The position numbers and the translations under genes were made by a program. Below, piece by piece: positions 50,852-64,000 of a DNA stretch of 64,000 nt. Location: the NCBI GenBank assembly GCA_008360975.2, contig CM039182.1, positions 22,292,324 through 22,356,323 on the forward strand, written 5' to 3'. Position 1 is the first letter of the stretch; every line of letters begins with the position of its first letter. This DNA comes from Lichenostomus cassidix (lineage: Eukaryota > Chordata > Aves > Passeriformes > Meliphagidae). The notes under the pieces were generated by a model. It was not told the origin of the DNA. It did no database searches and saw only the letters and a program-made list of their open reading frames with translations.

Positions 50852-53800
50852 GTATGCACTCACATTTAGTGATTATATATGTGGGTTTTTTTCATTTAAT
50901 TACATTTTGCTTCTTATTGCTGTGCCATGCTATAGTGAATAGCTTGAGTATTCAAATTACATGGTTATGTTCTAAGTAGGAAGAAACTTTGGTGCTTCAA
51001 AAACAAAGCCTCTGGTGTGGGAGTTCTTGTTAAAGAACGCAGCTCTGCCTGTGCTTTGGTTCCTGTTAGATTTACTATACAAACGAGTACTTTAGAGCAC
51101 GTTGAAGGTGGGTGTGAGGAGTCACTGGAAGATGAGGGAACTGTAAGATGCAATTCTTGCCTGCAGGCAGCACCTAGGATGAAGGTAGATGTAATCTTTC
51201 ATATACACACAGCATGAAGCAATGACAAGCATTTCTTGATAAAGGCAATCAAAAGATCAGGGAGCAAAACTACAGGTGCCTTAGAAGCTGTGTGTAGTTT
51301 GTGACTAGCTTTTGTTTGTTTTTCTTTCCCCATGGACTCTGAGTTGTGTGGCTTGGGAATGATTCTTATCTAGCACGCTTGGAGATGCCTGTTAAGCTTT
51401 CTGCTCCACTCATTTATCCTTCCCTGTCAACCTCTGTGGGTCCCTAGTGACAGCTGCTTTATCTGAGTCTGTCTGTGTTGAGCTCCTTTACAGAAATTGC
51501 TAGATATGCCTTCTTTGTGTGGGCCTTCTCTGTTAGAAGGTACTAAAATTGAGCCTTGGTAGAGCAATAATAAACAATTTACCATCACACCACTGATCCA
51601 GACTCAGCTAAAATTGGCAATGAACTAGAGATGAAACTGTTACGACTTTGAGGAACCTTTTAAAATTGTACTATCAGCCTAATTCCCAGCGTGAGATGAG
51701 CCAGGGAGGTGCTGGAACATCAGCCCTCAGAGGGTCCTCAGCTGGCCCTGCATGTGAGGTGTGTCACTTCATGATCTTCACAGCCCCAGACACAGCAGCT
51801 ACATCTCCCTTGTGCCTTTTCCTGCCAGTGTTCCTGCAGCATCTGTGTGCTGTAGGTCTGTCTGCACGATGAGCCCATTCTGGAGGGGACTGGGCAAAAC
51901 CCCCCATGTTTCATGTGATGGACACTCTGAAGTTAGAAGTCTCTAAACTACTGAGGATTTCCATTCCAAGATTGTGTGTTTTAAAGGTGGCTCTTTCACA
52001 AAGGAGGGAAAACCGTGGGTGGCCAATTTATGAAGGAATTTCCACAGTTCTTTTATAATGCTTCATTTGAGTAACAATTATTGAATGATCTGACACATTT
52101 ATTCATAATGATATCTGTTTTATCTGTGAGCTGTCTGTCCCTGCAGCTGTGCTGTGATAACGAGGTGTGCAGAGGGTTATGGGTGCAGCTTTCAATATTT
52201 GTAATGCTGAGTTCAAGTTATAACAGTCTGTGTTTCAAGTATGTTTATTGTTCTTCAGGTTTGTAGTTGATATGGTACTGACTTAATAAGAGAATAGTAA
52301 ATACGGCTTTCTTGTGCCTTTTTAGTGACACTTAAAAGGTTTTTTAATGTGAGCTTGGTCTAGATGAAAGTTTGTAGCACTCTAACTGTCAAATGCAGTA
52401 TAATCTATTTTCCTTCATAGTGTGTTGTGTGAGCTCAGTATAGAGAAGTATTCATTAGGAACAAGAACAGAGATTTTTCCCACTTGATATTTCTTTTAAA
52501 TTATAAAGGCATACTTGCATGAAAATACTTCTCACACTGTCATTGGAGAAGTTTTCTTTTTAGCTGTGACTACAATACTGTGGTTGAAGCCGGTTAAAAT
52601 TCTGGTGCTTTAATATTAGTAGAACAAAGGTCTTGTCTAGAAAAGCTCTTGAAGTTAATAATTAATACCAATTAAAGTGTGTGGTGTCTCACTGATTTTG
52701 ATAGGATTGTATGCATCCATTATATTTTTAAGTCTTCATCTAAGCTGAGACTAGATTGAAAGAGTATTAGAATAATAAAAAGGTTTTTTCTTTTTTGATT
52801 TGTAGACTCTTGGTTAGGTTGAGTCAAACTTGGGTTATAGGTTGTTTATGGGGGGATTTTTTGGTAAATGAAATCTTGTCTCCTTGATAGCAGAATTTCA
52901 TTCAGATCTAAAGGAGCTATCAGTAGAAATAGAGTGTTGTAAGTTTTATATCATGTAGAAGTCACACATACCTGGTATGTAAGATGGGAAAGGAAAGATC
53001 TATATTTAGTTAGGCTTTGATTTTTTCTGTTGTTGGTTTTGATTTTGTCAGAAACAAATATTAGGACCAGAAAAATAAAGAAAGCTGTATTACAAATGTA
53101 ATTTTCAGAAGGCAGCCTCATTGATGTTGTACCAGGGCTATAGTATTTGACAGTAACACTACAACTGTGGGCTTCAGTAGCTGTTGCTTTCCTCTTGGCA
53201 GCCTCTAATCTATCTTGGGCATGCTGGGTTCTGTAATGCATCCATGGCTGCTGTCAGCTACAAGGGTGGGGGAAAAAAACAAGAAAAAAAGAGAAATTCT
53301 TCTGTGACCTCTTGAAATTATCTGATAAGTTTGATATGGAAAAACAGTAAGAATGGGACACTGTGTTAAGCAGTGTTTTCTTATCTTTGATGACTAACTA
53401 AGGGCTCCAGTGCTATAATTTAGGCTGGGATGGTTAGAAGAAGAACAAATACCACTGAAGATGAGATCAACTTCTAATTTCAGTTATCTGAGGAATAGTG
53501 TTCCCTTAATGGAAAAATGCATATATGGTGGTATGAGCCAGAGGTCTGTTGGAGGGCATTTCTTTCCAAACTCTTTCATAATGGAGAAACCAGGCAGGTT
53601 TCACCTTGACTTATTCCTTATTTGCTAATTTTCCACCAATGCAAGGCAAATTCAGGCAGAGGTCTTGTTAGTTGTAAATTAAAACTCCTGTTAGAAAATT
53701 GTTTAACATTTCTCATGGCTCCTTGAGTAAAGCAGTGAGAGAAAATAGCATTCCTGCTCGGTGCTCCTGAGGGGGATGCTGTGTGATGTTAATGAGGGGG

Positions 53801-54409
53801 AAGTTAGAGCCTGAAATCTTAAGCAGTGGTCATGCTGAGGGAATGTTGTCGCTGTCTGTGTACAGGGAAGCATATTGTTACTGTTGTGACAGCAGCAGAA
53901 TGAAGCTCAAACGAATATAAAGCTACAAAGGAGAAAGACTAAGAGAAGTGGGAAAATGAAGGATATAAATATGGAATGTGTGACTGTAGAGACAAGCGCT
54001 AACTTGGTTGAAACAAAAAGTGGAAGGAAAATTAAAAAAACCCTAACAAAAGCCCCAGTAAAGATGCATAAGGAAAATCATAGTTAATTTTAAGGCCTGG
54101 GGGAGGTTTAGCTGAAACTTCAATTAAAGCTTATAAATATTTCTGCTTTTACAGCAGATATGGGTTTGTGTCTTCTACCATCAAATATACATAAGTTTGA
54201 ATGAAAATAGGCAAATGTGGCATATTTGTTGGTGCTGTTCATTTCTATATTGTATTTCTAGAACAAAATTTAGAAGCAGCCTTTGCTAAATGTTCTTTCT
54301 ACTTGGCCTGAGTCAGATGTACCATCTTGTTGTATGCAGTTTACAGGATGTTTCCCTCTGAATTTACCCCACTTATTCTGAGATAATCTAATTTACTTTT
54401 GAAGAGCCT

Positions 54410-54444
54410 GAGGGAAAAAAAAAAGGAAAAAAGGAGAAAAAAAG
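54410..54444. repeat. Purine-rich A/G tract
   Basis: GAGGGA followed by A runs broken by GG pairs. Low complexity. Confidence 0.85.
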
Positions 54445-55749
54445 CACAACTGATTTGATGTATATACCTGAGTGGGATAAATCTATGAGATTTTCTGGTA
54501 ACATATGTGAGTGGTTCAGGCCACCATATTACTGCAGTGGTTTAAATGTGCCTGCAACAGTGGTATCTGAGACACTGTGGAGTCTGAAAGTCATTTACAT
54601 GCTACTTTCTCAATTAAAATAAATTCAGTAGTATACAGATCATCAAATGATTTGTTTTCTGTGTTAGTGCAGTTGTGGTTTATTATTTTACTGTAATGCT
54701 CATTATCAACTTTTCAGAGATCAACATCAGACTTGCAGTATTATTAAACCCACTGCAACCAGGAGAAAAGTTCACTGACCTCAACTTTTATCTCAGATAT
54801 TTCATTCCCTTAATTTCCTGTAATACCATACATTCATCTGGGCTAAATACTGACCTGTGTGGTAGAGACTAATTCTGGGAACAGCTTGATTTACAGTTCT
54901 TTAGTTACTTTTTTTTCATTCTGGGTAATAATATTACTTATGTCCAGCATGACAAAGATTTTGCTTTTTGGGTATATATGTAGATAAACATCCCTTGGCT
55001 TTATCAGCACCTTGCTTCTGAGGTTAACTTGCTTGCTGTGCTCTTTTCTTGCATAACAAAATTCTTTCCTCCCCATCCCAATTGTGAAAACCTTTTTGCA
55101 TTTGTTTTTCTTTTTCCACCCTTGGAAATATTGCTGTTTACTATAGCAAAAACCCTCTATTCCAGTGTTTTAGTATATGGTACTGTTTAATTTCCCCTAG
55201 GTCTAGATGGTGTTTCAAAGCATCATCTAGTTTTGTAGGTATTTTTGTACTTTGTCATTTAAATGCCATGATTGGGAATCTTTCAGTTTATTTTTCTTTT
55301 TATTAATTATTGTGTTTACATGTAATCTATATGTATTTGTACCAATTTGTGTGGCACATTTAAAAGTGCTCAGGTGATAGACAGTCTCTACATCTCTGAT
55401 TTGGCAGTTTCTCAGATAATAATTTTCCATCTACTTCACTGTCAAAGGCTGTGGTCTTAATGCCATTTATGGATAGCAGCATGCAGAAATACCACATAAG
55501 TGCTTTGGAAGCAATCTGCTGTCTTGCATTATGAAATTACAAAGAATAGAGGAATTGCTTAATGCTTTTTTTTAATTTTTAAAGAGGAGTTTATCATGCA
55601 TACTGAATAAGTTTATTCTGTGAGTTGGGGGAGAAAATTTAGTGCATTTGAGTGCCAGTACAGAGCATGGAAGAGAGATGCTTAACTCTTGGCCACAGAA
55701 CATCTTCAGAAGTCTTCAAAGTTTCAGGAGCTCTCAGCCTTACCTCACT

Positions 55750-56181
55750 GTGTGGTGGGAGTGAGTCAGGAGGAGGCTACCAAGATGATTAGAGGGATGG
55801 AGGACCTTTCCTGCAAGGAAAGGCTGAAAGAATTTGGTTTATTCAGCTTGGAAAAGAGAAGGCTTAGGAGTTACCTTATTGCAGCCCTCCAGTACCTGAG
55901 GGGAGCCTACAAGAAAGACAGAGAGGGACTTCAACAAGAGCGTGTAGAGACAGGACATGGGGAAATGGCTTTAAACTGACAGAGTAGACATTAAGATGAA
56001 TTTCTTTACTGTGAGGGTTGTGAGGCACTGGCACAGGTTGCCCAGAGAAATTGGCTGTCCCACCCCTGGAAATATTTAAGGTCAGGTTAAATGAGGCTCT
56101 AGTGAAAGGTGTCCCTGCCTGTGGTGGGGGTTTGGAACTTGAAGATCTTTAAGGTCTTTTCCAACCCAGGCCATTCTATGA
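55750..56181 (+). mobile_element. CR1 LINE 3' part (ORF2 C-terminus and tail)
   Basis: The + strand translation reads EEATKMIRGMEDLSC, KERLKEFGLFSLEKRRLRS and YLIAALQYLRGAYKKDREG. After a frame change it continues with FFTVRVVRHWHRLPREIG, the hallmark C-terminal part of CR1 ORF2. The 3' end carries AACTTGAAGATCTTTAAGGT, then TTTTCCAACCCAGGC and the CR1 tail CCATTCTATGATT. The open frame of 96 codons here is CR1-derived and ends at a stop near 55979. The frame is broken afterwards, so the copy is inactive. The 5' edge is approximate. Confidence 0.96.
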
Positions 56182-56255
56182 TTACAAGAGAAACAAAAAA
56201 TTAAAATCTGAAAAAGTCTCAAAGAAAAAAATGAGAGTTCACCTTTATTCCCCAG

Positions 56256-56340
56256 GACTTATATATATATAATACATGCTATATATGTTTTATATATTAT
56301 GATATATAATATACTGTTTCCCAGGACATATATTTATACT
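56256..56340. repeat. TA-rich repeat with a duplicated CCCAGGAC flank
   Basis: TATATATATATAATA and related units lie between two near-identical starts: TTCCCCAGGACTTATATAT near 56249 and TTCCCAGGACATATAT near 56318. This looks like a local tandem duplication of about 69 bases that has since diverged. Confidence 0.7.
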
Positions 56341-59300
56341 TCAAACAAACCAAACATACTCTTTGAGGCTAGGAGGTTTTCTGAGACCTCCCTTTCTGAA
56401 ATTGTCAGGCTGGGAGGGATAAATCTTCACAAAACTTTTATCTGTGGAAAATATAAGTGGAATATCTGCTAAGAAAAGAATACAGGGAAGATCAAGACTC
56501 TGCCAAGAGAAAGCTCTTACCTAAGTGAATGTGTAATTTATTGCCCTGTGTTCCTAACTGGTGCACAATGGAAAACACTTCTTTATATTAACAATGCTAC
56601 AAGTGATGTAAAGCAGCTGTGCTTTCATATTATCCCAGAGAAATAGCAGATTCTGTACCTGTACCATCTAAAGAAGAGCTCCAGAAAATTGTATTTTAAC
56701 TCAGTAGGTGTAATTCTCGTGACCTCATCCTGAATTATGACCTGAGTTACTGCACACACTTCTCAGCTCAGTGATTTTTGACTGATATGTAGCCTAATGG
56801 CTGAAGTCACTGAGTCAGCCAATGACCTCATGGCTCTAGTTAGATGACTCACATTGATAAGCCTCCTATTTATTCACTGTGTCCGAGTGGGTCTGGAAGG
56901 TTGTGTGCTGTAGGTCAAGGGCACAGTGAAACACTATCTGCCTATCTTTTGTCAAGAGTCATTGGTTGATCTACTAGTACAAGGTAATATGAAAATTGCA
57001 GTGAAATTCCTGTCTTCATCTTCCAGTAAAGAATATATTTTTTTTTTTTAATTGGAAGTTAAGTCATCCGCTTACATAAAATAAACCTATTCATTTTATT
57101 CAGGGTTGGTTTGGGGGTTTTTTGGTTCCCCCCCCCTCTTTTAATAAGTAAGCTTAACAACTGCTTTCTTTTGAGTGATAGGAGTTTGGAGAACTTTCAC
57201 ATTTCCTTCACAAAGTCCAGTCAAAAAATTTAAATTTCCATCACTGAGATGCCTAAAAGCTTCACATGTATCTGGCTCAACAAGCCTCAGGGAACTTCAA
57301 GAGATTATGTTTAAGAATATGGAGATGTAGCTATTCTGAGCATGCATGTCACAAGAGTTACTATAGGGGGTTTGTGTCTATGTTTTCAGAGTCTGAGGAT
57401 AAGCTTGCTCTCCCCAAAAGCCACATTGCTTTGGAGCATTTAGTAAAAAAAGAAAAGGACAGTAGCTTGGCTGTAGCTTGGGGAGCTTTTTCATTGCCTG
57501 AAGTTGGCAGAGCTGGTGCCCACTGCAGGCTAAATATCTACAGCTCAATTAACTGTAAAGTCCTGCAAAGCCAGTTGAGCTCAGAGTCGTAACAGCTTTG
57601 TTTTTCAGCGTTGGTACAAATAAAACACGCAAGCCAAGAACCCCTGGGACACTGGGTCGTTGCATATTTAAGGTCAGGAAGTGTTCAAAAGTAAAGGAGC
57701 TCCAGCAATTTTTATTTCTCTGTCTGATCTCTTTCTCTCATGGTCATCCTGCAACCTTACCCAAACTGTGGTTTTCCTCCAGATAAAAGAGGAATACAAG
57801 GTTCCTCAATAAGGACGGGCTGGACTTAAAAAAACTACAGTACAATTGGAAAAGGATGTTCCTGGGACCTTTTTCATGAAATGAAGTCAACTTTTAAAAT
57901 TTCCAAGGCTTTTGGATGTTATTTGTTGAATACCCTCTCATGTTGCAGAGAAGTGTATACTACTTGTTCTTGCACATTAATAACAGAAAAATAGCCTTTG
58001 ATTTCTGGAGGTTTTTTTCTTTTGGTAGCTCAGATTTTCAGCTGTGTTTTATTTGTGCTTTCTCCTGCATGTGCAGTTGTGTATGTCTAAGAGAAGTGTG
58101 TTAGAACTTTGGCAGTGTGATACAGAGCTGGAAGCAGCAGGAGCTTTCATCTTTACTCTGCTTTTCCTCCTGCTGTTCTCTCCAACACTGACTGGCTGCT
58201 AATTTTTTTTAGTGACAGTACTCATTTGCTTTTCCCTGAAAGCAGTTGGACTGGATGGCTTAAGCAGGTGAATTCCTGGTCATCTAAGATAAATGTGGGA
58301 GAGCTAATAGTTTTCCAATCTCATATACAGTGCAAGTTATGATGTTATTTTATCCTGCTTTTCAGTGTGTCCAAATTTCACTCTGCTACTTACTTCTTTT
58401 TGGTGGGCCAAATGAAAGCTTCTGTCCATGTGGGGTGGTCAGAAATAGTAGAGATTGAAAAAGTGTCCTGTTTGTTTCTTCGTACCTTGCTATTCACAGA
58501 CTGAGCATGGTCGTTCCTTTTTTTCCCCCTTCTGCTTTTTTTTTTTAATCAGTTAACAAATTAGCAGTTTTCTCAGTTAGAAAACCTTCAGGAGAGCTGG
58601 CATTACATAAATATGGCATAAGTTATGGTATTTCCCTTTGAGATTCATGTTATCAATTTTAAACTCTATAATGAGCTCACAACACATAGGAAAAGTGTCG
58701 TGCTTTTCTGAGAATTACAAATGCAAATTCCAAATTATCCAGTTTCATAGACCTAGATTTGTTCCACAGAATATTCCATCCCCTCTGTCCTCCTCCCATT
58801 CCCCCTACAACATTTTATCTGTGGCCTGCTGAGATGGAACATGACTGTATCAATTGAATCTTCATTCAGTACTTTTGATGTTCAAGCTGTGACCTTGTGC
58901 CTTTTGTTCTTGAGCACAGTTCAAGCAAGAAAAGAATGGGGTGACACTTTGAGGATTTTTTTTTAATATGATCATTTTGCCATCAAGAATTCTTTCCTCA
59001 TCCTTGTTATGTTAGATTAATGGCAGACATTTCAGGCTCTGCCCTACTTCCACTGAAAAAGTTGCCTGTGCATCCTCATTGCTGACATGGAAAGTGTTGG
59101 ATAAGGGATCTTGTGCTAATTCCAGCACTGGAAGCTTGCAAATCCATTAGTTCACAGGTGCTATTGAACTCTTCTCATTATGGCTTTTGCTTACAGTTTC
59201 CTCTCACCTGAGTTTCAGGGCTCTACGACTTGGTTTTTTGCCCCTGGGGCTTTCTGCTCAGGACAGTTTTCTTCTGCTCAAAAGCTGTTTTTCCTCTTCC

Positions 59301-62300
59301 CCGTGTAATGCAGGAGTTGGAACTGTTGCCTTATAGATTCTGCTCTGCTGCTCTCGCTGTCCCTGATAGTATGACAGGAAGGGTAGAAAACACATGACTA
59401 TTAGAGAATATGGAAGATATAAGAAGGATGGCTATCCTTTCTTCATATATAATGATAATATACATCTATAAGTCACACAGAACCCTTATGCAGCCCTCAT
59501 GGCTTTCTTGTTTGAATGGAAGTTGTTGAGAGTCTGTCTTTTTGTGCTGTATGCAATTTTAACGTCCTTTTAGAGCACATTCTGCTACCATAAAATGTAG
59601 AGCTAAGTTAATCCTTTTCCAAGTAGCTTTAGGTTTTACCATATCCCAGCTGGAATTGACTGAATTGGTGGTACAGAAACCAGATTCTTAAGATGAGTGG
59701 AGATGCTAGCAAGTGATGGCATCAGCTTGAACTGCCTGGAGACCCTCAGGCACCCATCCAAGTGCCAGTATCTTCCATGGTGAAATAAAAATTTGCTATC
59801 TCTGATGTTGAGGCAAAGAAATGTCTCCTGAACCTAGTTAGTTCTTCTAATTGTTTTTTCTGTGTTATATGTCACTTTTGCAAAAGGAGTAATCTAGGCA
59901 AAAATATCATTTAGCCTTATGATGAAAGTGGTGACTTTAAACTTGCACAAAGACATTTGTCTGTCAAGATCTCTGTGTGTGTTTTTCCACTGCTGTGTCC
60001 TGGATTTTGAAAATACCAAAGCGAGGTGGCAACTCAGGGTTTGAACCAGTTCAGTTGGCTTCAGTTTTATCCATGGTCTTTTGAACATGTAAAGCTAGTA
60101 GATGACTTCTATCTCAGAAGAATTGGTTTCAGCTTTGGGTAAATTACAAAATAAGGATTTCAGAAGGTTGTCCAGTTTCCTTGTGCTACAGCACTCCCCC
60201 TTGAAGGAGATACACCACTACATATAATGAAAGAAGAGTATGGGTGCATGTTGTGCGTTCATGTGTCTCCTGGATGTCTTTAAGAATTAGAAAAACCAAT
60301 TAACCCTGTCCCCCAAAGAACAAAATCCTTTGTGAAGGGTCACATACTGTCTTTGATCTACCCAAACAATGTCTAATGTCAACTGGACATGTACCCAGCT
60401 CTCGATAAAGTAAAAATGCTTCCTGTGAAAGTTGCTCATCAGAAGACATGTCTGAGGAATGTCACCATCTCCTTGCCACTGAATTCAGTCATCATTCATA
60501 AACATCATCAGAACAGCTCTGTGTGTTTTTAACACAGAAAGATCATGAATGAATTATCCTAATTCTCTTGATGTGTATCAATTATTTAAACATTGTCTTG
60601 CTTCTTCTGATGTGAATATAACGAAGATATGCATGTGCTGATGCTGGATCCACAGCAATGTCTTTGTTTTCAATGCTTTTGTCCACAGCACAAGAAATAC
60701 TTTTTTTTCCCTTTGAGAAAAATCCACTAGTTTATTTCAAAATTGTAACTTATAAAATTAAGCACCTTCAGTCTCTTTACAGATACAAGACACTATTCTG
60801 TTTTAATATCTAACAAATCACTCCTATATCAATGGGAAAATGACACTTATTTTCAAATGATGGAGCCATGACGGAAGTAGAGACTTGCTAGTTGAGAAGA
60901 CAGGCAGCCTGAGAGGATGAGACTACTGCAGTATTTTGTTTTACTGCTTTTTATTCCCATCTTCTGTGGTAATGATTCAATTCTTCCTTAAATATGTTGT
61001 GTATATCAGGAAGTAAAAAATCCCAGTATGGTAAAATTCTGTGTTTAGATCACAGTAATTTGCTGAATGTTTTAAGCATGAATTGCTTTTAAACTTTGAA
61101 ATAGTTGAGAAATATTTTCAGCAGCCTGCACCTTTGTACTGGCAGCAAATACGGCAGCAACCACTGTAGTTAATAAAAAGCACTATTACCTTTGTCATAG
61201 GAAGGAAAAGATCAATTGTAATCAAAACAGTGAAAAAAGTGCTAGCAAATACATGTTATTTTAAAGTTATATATGTGAGAAAAAATATATTCTTTTTTTC
61301 TGTTTCTTCACAGGCTCCTTTTTTTCTTTGGTCTACCTGCTGTCAGATGCTGTAGGCACAGTTTCTGGGTGAGACCATTCCTTTGGGAGACAGCACTGCT
61401 CTTTTTCCTCTTTTGTATTTTTTCCATAGCCTGAAGATTTTGTTGCAAACATTTCAGTTCAATTTTTCAGTTTTTTTGCTGGGAGATGTGGGAGATTATT
61501 ATTCAGGACTTCTATGGAACTGGAATACATGCTTCATAATGGGGTCTCTTCTTCCAACATGGGTGGAGTTACTGCTTTTCAGGCTTTATAATCAATATGA
61601 AGAGAGTAGCATTTAAAAATTAGAATTTGACCTTTACTGTCTTCTTCAAAGCAATGGAAATGAATATCCACATTATTTTACTTCAGAATGTTCCTCCCGA
61701 GTAAGCAATATTAAAAAAGAAGCTCATAATGTGCCGCATTTTTCTGCTGAGATGAAGGGGAACTGGATGGTTCAGAGACTGGTAATAGGATATGTGACCT
61801 TCCACCTCTGACCCATTTATTAAAATACAAGCCATGACAATGGAGTCTAAACGTCATCACTATGGGATATTCAGCTGTAGAATCTGGAACTGTGTATTTC
61901 TGAATTTTTGTGGTCTGAGCCACTTGCCATAAAATTCCACAGCTTCTCAGCTGGCAGCAGATTTAGCTACAGCCAATTCAAAAGTGAATTTAAAACAAAA
62001 TGAATGAAGGAAGCCTTGTAAATAAGGATATTTTAGGTGTGCTAAACTCAATTATTTCTATCTGTTCTGATCTGATCTAACTTGTTTGTCATGTGTGTTT
62101 TGTGGTGCTTGTTTCAGTTCCCTTAATGAGTGCAGAAGTGGTATAGACCAGTTTTATTTGACTTTTACTTTGGGGTGTTAGGAATAGGTTAATTCAAATA
62201 AGGATTCTGTGTATTTTGCCTTGAGGAGATGCTCAAAACTGGCACTGTCAATGACAGGTAATTTATATTATTTAACCTTTTGCTCTGGACCTCATGTGGA

Positions 62301-64000
62301 AGCTTCCTAACACCCCTTTTTTGTCTGTAGGCAACTTAACATGCAGGTTAGCTCTTTGAAGCTTAGTTGTACAGCTTAGGTAATTAGATTCACAGGTTTT
62401 ACTTAATCTTAATTATCAGCTAGTTTTCCCTGAGCAGAAGCAATTGATAAAGTCAAGAGGGTGACAAGAATGTTGGTGTACCATCAAGGTAGCTTTGCCC
62501 ATGGGCTGGTGGGAGTGCCAGTAGCTGGCTTCCATCTCAAAACATTCTCCCTTCCCTCATATCTCCTAGAACTTGAGAGGATGAAGTGCTGTGGTAGGTT
62601 AAATGCAACTAATCAGAAAAAAAAAAAAGTAAATCAAAACTGCTTGCAAACTAAAAAGAAAAGCTTTTTACACATTTCACACACACATTCTCACACACTT
62701 TGCCTTCCCTCTATTTCTTTGAAATCTGGGACACATGCTTGCTCTTTTGTGTGCTCTGAGAGTTCCAAAAATGTGTTTAATAATGGCAAGAACATTTTCA
62801 TTCAGGCATTTGCTGGATTGTGTGAAGTTTTTATTAAGAAAACAAGAAGACACAAAACCGTAACCATTTAGCACATTATTCTCTGGACAAGATAAAAATT
62901 TGCTTTTGTTGTTTCATTTTGGGTTTTTTCAGGGCAGCAGTGTCTACATTGCCATTATTAGGAAACTGCCAGTTCTGAAGGGTCATCTAACTCAAGCAAA
63001 ACCCAGCAGGTTGCAGGCGCATTGACAGAAAGCTGTAAAGAACTTTCACACTTCTCCAGATCACTTTATTTCTATGTATTTCTAGTTTTAAAAGATATTT
63101 TTCAATTTGCAATTACGTGTTTCTCAGAAAGTCTTGGTTATAAAGCTGACATGGTTGAAATACTGGCTTTGCATCAAGGTTTCTAACAGAATTAGCATTT
63201 GAATCACTTGAGGCCCTATTCACAAAGCAGAGGACTATTTGCATAATCAAAAATGCTTTATTTTGCATGCCAGTGGAGAAGCTAAGGGTTGTAGCTGTGG
63301 CTCACAAACAAAATTCAAGTGATCACATTGATGTGTGTCTGTGTGCTGCCGTCTCTCAGTCTTGCTTGCGCAAATTAGTACAAATGTATATAAAAGCAAA
63401 AGAAAAGGTTTTGGAGCAATGTATGGTCTCCATTAAAAGTCTGCTTAATCAGGCTTTGCTGAAGTTATCATTGTAAGGATTAGATGGACTTCCTACTCTT
63501 CCAAATGTGAATGAGGTTTGGGGGCACTTGTTCAGCTCTGTTGTTGCAAGACAACGGATGTCTGTCTAAAGATATGCGCAGTAAAAATTTATGAGCTTGG
63601 AAATTGCTTCTTGTGCTGAGGTCCAGCTAAATAACCTATAAAAGTATATATCTGTGGGTAGTGTGTTCGAGACTGCAACACCTTTCTGTCAGATTTCTGC
63701 CAGCAGTCCAAGAGGCTTATGAATTGCATTAATAATAGTCCCATCTTGCCATCAGCCTGTGCGTTCATGTTTTTCATCCATTTTTATGGCTGTGGACAAG
63801 AAAGTAGAATGTCACATTCAATTAGACATGAATAACTCCTGGTCACAGTTCAAGAGCACAAAGCAACTTCTAACCTCTCTGAGGCAAAAAAAAACCTTTG
63901 AACCTTAAAAATCCTCCTTAAATATCAGGAGATTTTACCCCCTTTTTTTTTTTCTAGAATGAACTTCTGTTGTGTTATTGCTGTTGAATCAAGTTCTTTA

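Larger units (their letters stand above)
50852..64000 (+). other. CDK14: CDK14 downstream intron (3' end outside window)
   Basis: At least 13.1 kb of intron. The next CDK14 exon, expected to begin with the codons for the SLLKGLKHANIV region, was looked for and not seen. It contains a CR1 3' part (55750-56181), purine-rich and TA-rich low-complexity tracts, and a GC-rich, CpG-poor patch at about 51690-51910 without recognisable similarity. The remaining sequence shows nothing I can name. Confidence 0.85.

Noticed and set aside
60030..60060. GGGTTTGAACC-like sequence resembling a tRNA T-arm
   Set aside because: No acceptor stem, D-arm or anticodon arm can be formed around it at the right spacing.
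63234..63275. Perfect octamer ATTTGCAT near another TTTGCATG
   Set aside because: Single short motifs like this occur by chance in AT-rich sequence. No wider motif cluster is present.

Overview
The window looks like an intronic stretch of a bird (avian) nuclear genome. Reasons: AT-rich, mostly non-coding DNA with long introns, several decayed CR1 LINE copies with the CR1-type 3' tail (variants of ATTCTGTG/ATTCTATG), no SINEs that I recognise, and modest repeat density. Other CR1-bearing sauropsids (turtles, crocodilians) are not strictly excluded.

The one host gene I can support is CDK14 (PFTAIRE kinase 1, PFTK1) on the + strand. Three consecutive internal coding exons are present with GT-AG borders and matching phases: 30050-30295 (82 codons of the regulatory N-terminal region, with the 14-3-3 motif RHSSPSS at its end), 40107-40201 (start of the kinase domain with the glycine-rich loop) and 50772-50851 (the ATP-binding lysine and the PFTAIRE cyclin-binding helix that names the family). 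Together they encode about 140 residues, matching human residues 42 to 181 plus one base of codon 182. The first coding exon (human residues 1-41) and the rest of the kinase lie outside the window. Everything else is intron: about 30 kb upstream (incomplete), 9.8 kb, 10.6 kb, and about 13 kb downstream (incomplete).

The upstream intron holds most of the mobile DNA. It contains a sense CR1 reverse-transcriptase fragment (about 3.87-4.06 kb), an antisense CR1 reverse-transcriptase fragment (about 6.04-6.55 kb) and a CR1 with its reverse-transcriptase core missing (10.8-11.6 kb). It also holds the most unusual object here: a 1290-bp element at 7025-8314. This starts TGTCCTG, ends CAGTACA, is flanked by the 5-bp direct repeat GTGGG, and carries an intronless, broken copy of the C-terminal quarter of the splicing factor gene PRPF6. 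It reads as an LTR-retrotransposon-like element that captured PRPF6 mRNA. A patch with 13 CpGs at 13.55-14.06 kb is a candidate intragenic promoter or enhancer. Three further CR1 3' ends lie at 36.4, 42.06 and 55.75-56.18 kb.

No tRNA, rRNA, CRISPR array, intact viral gene or second intact host gene was seen. Most open reading frames of 60-150 codons in the introns look like chance.
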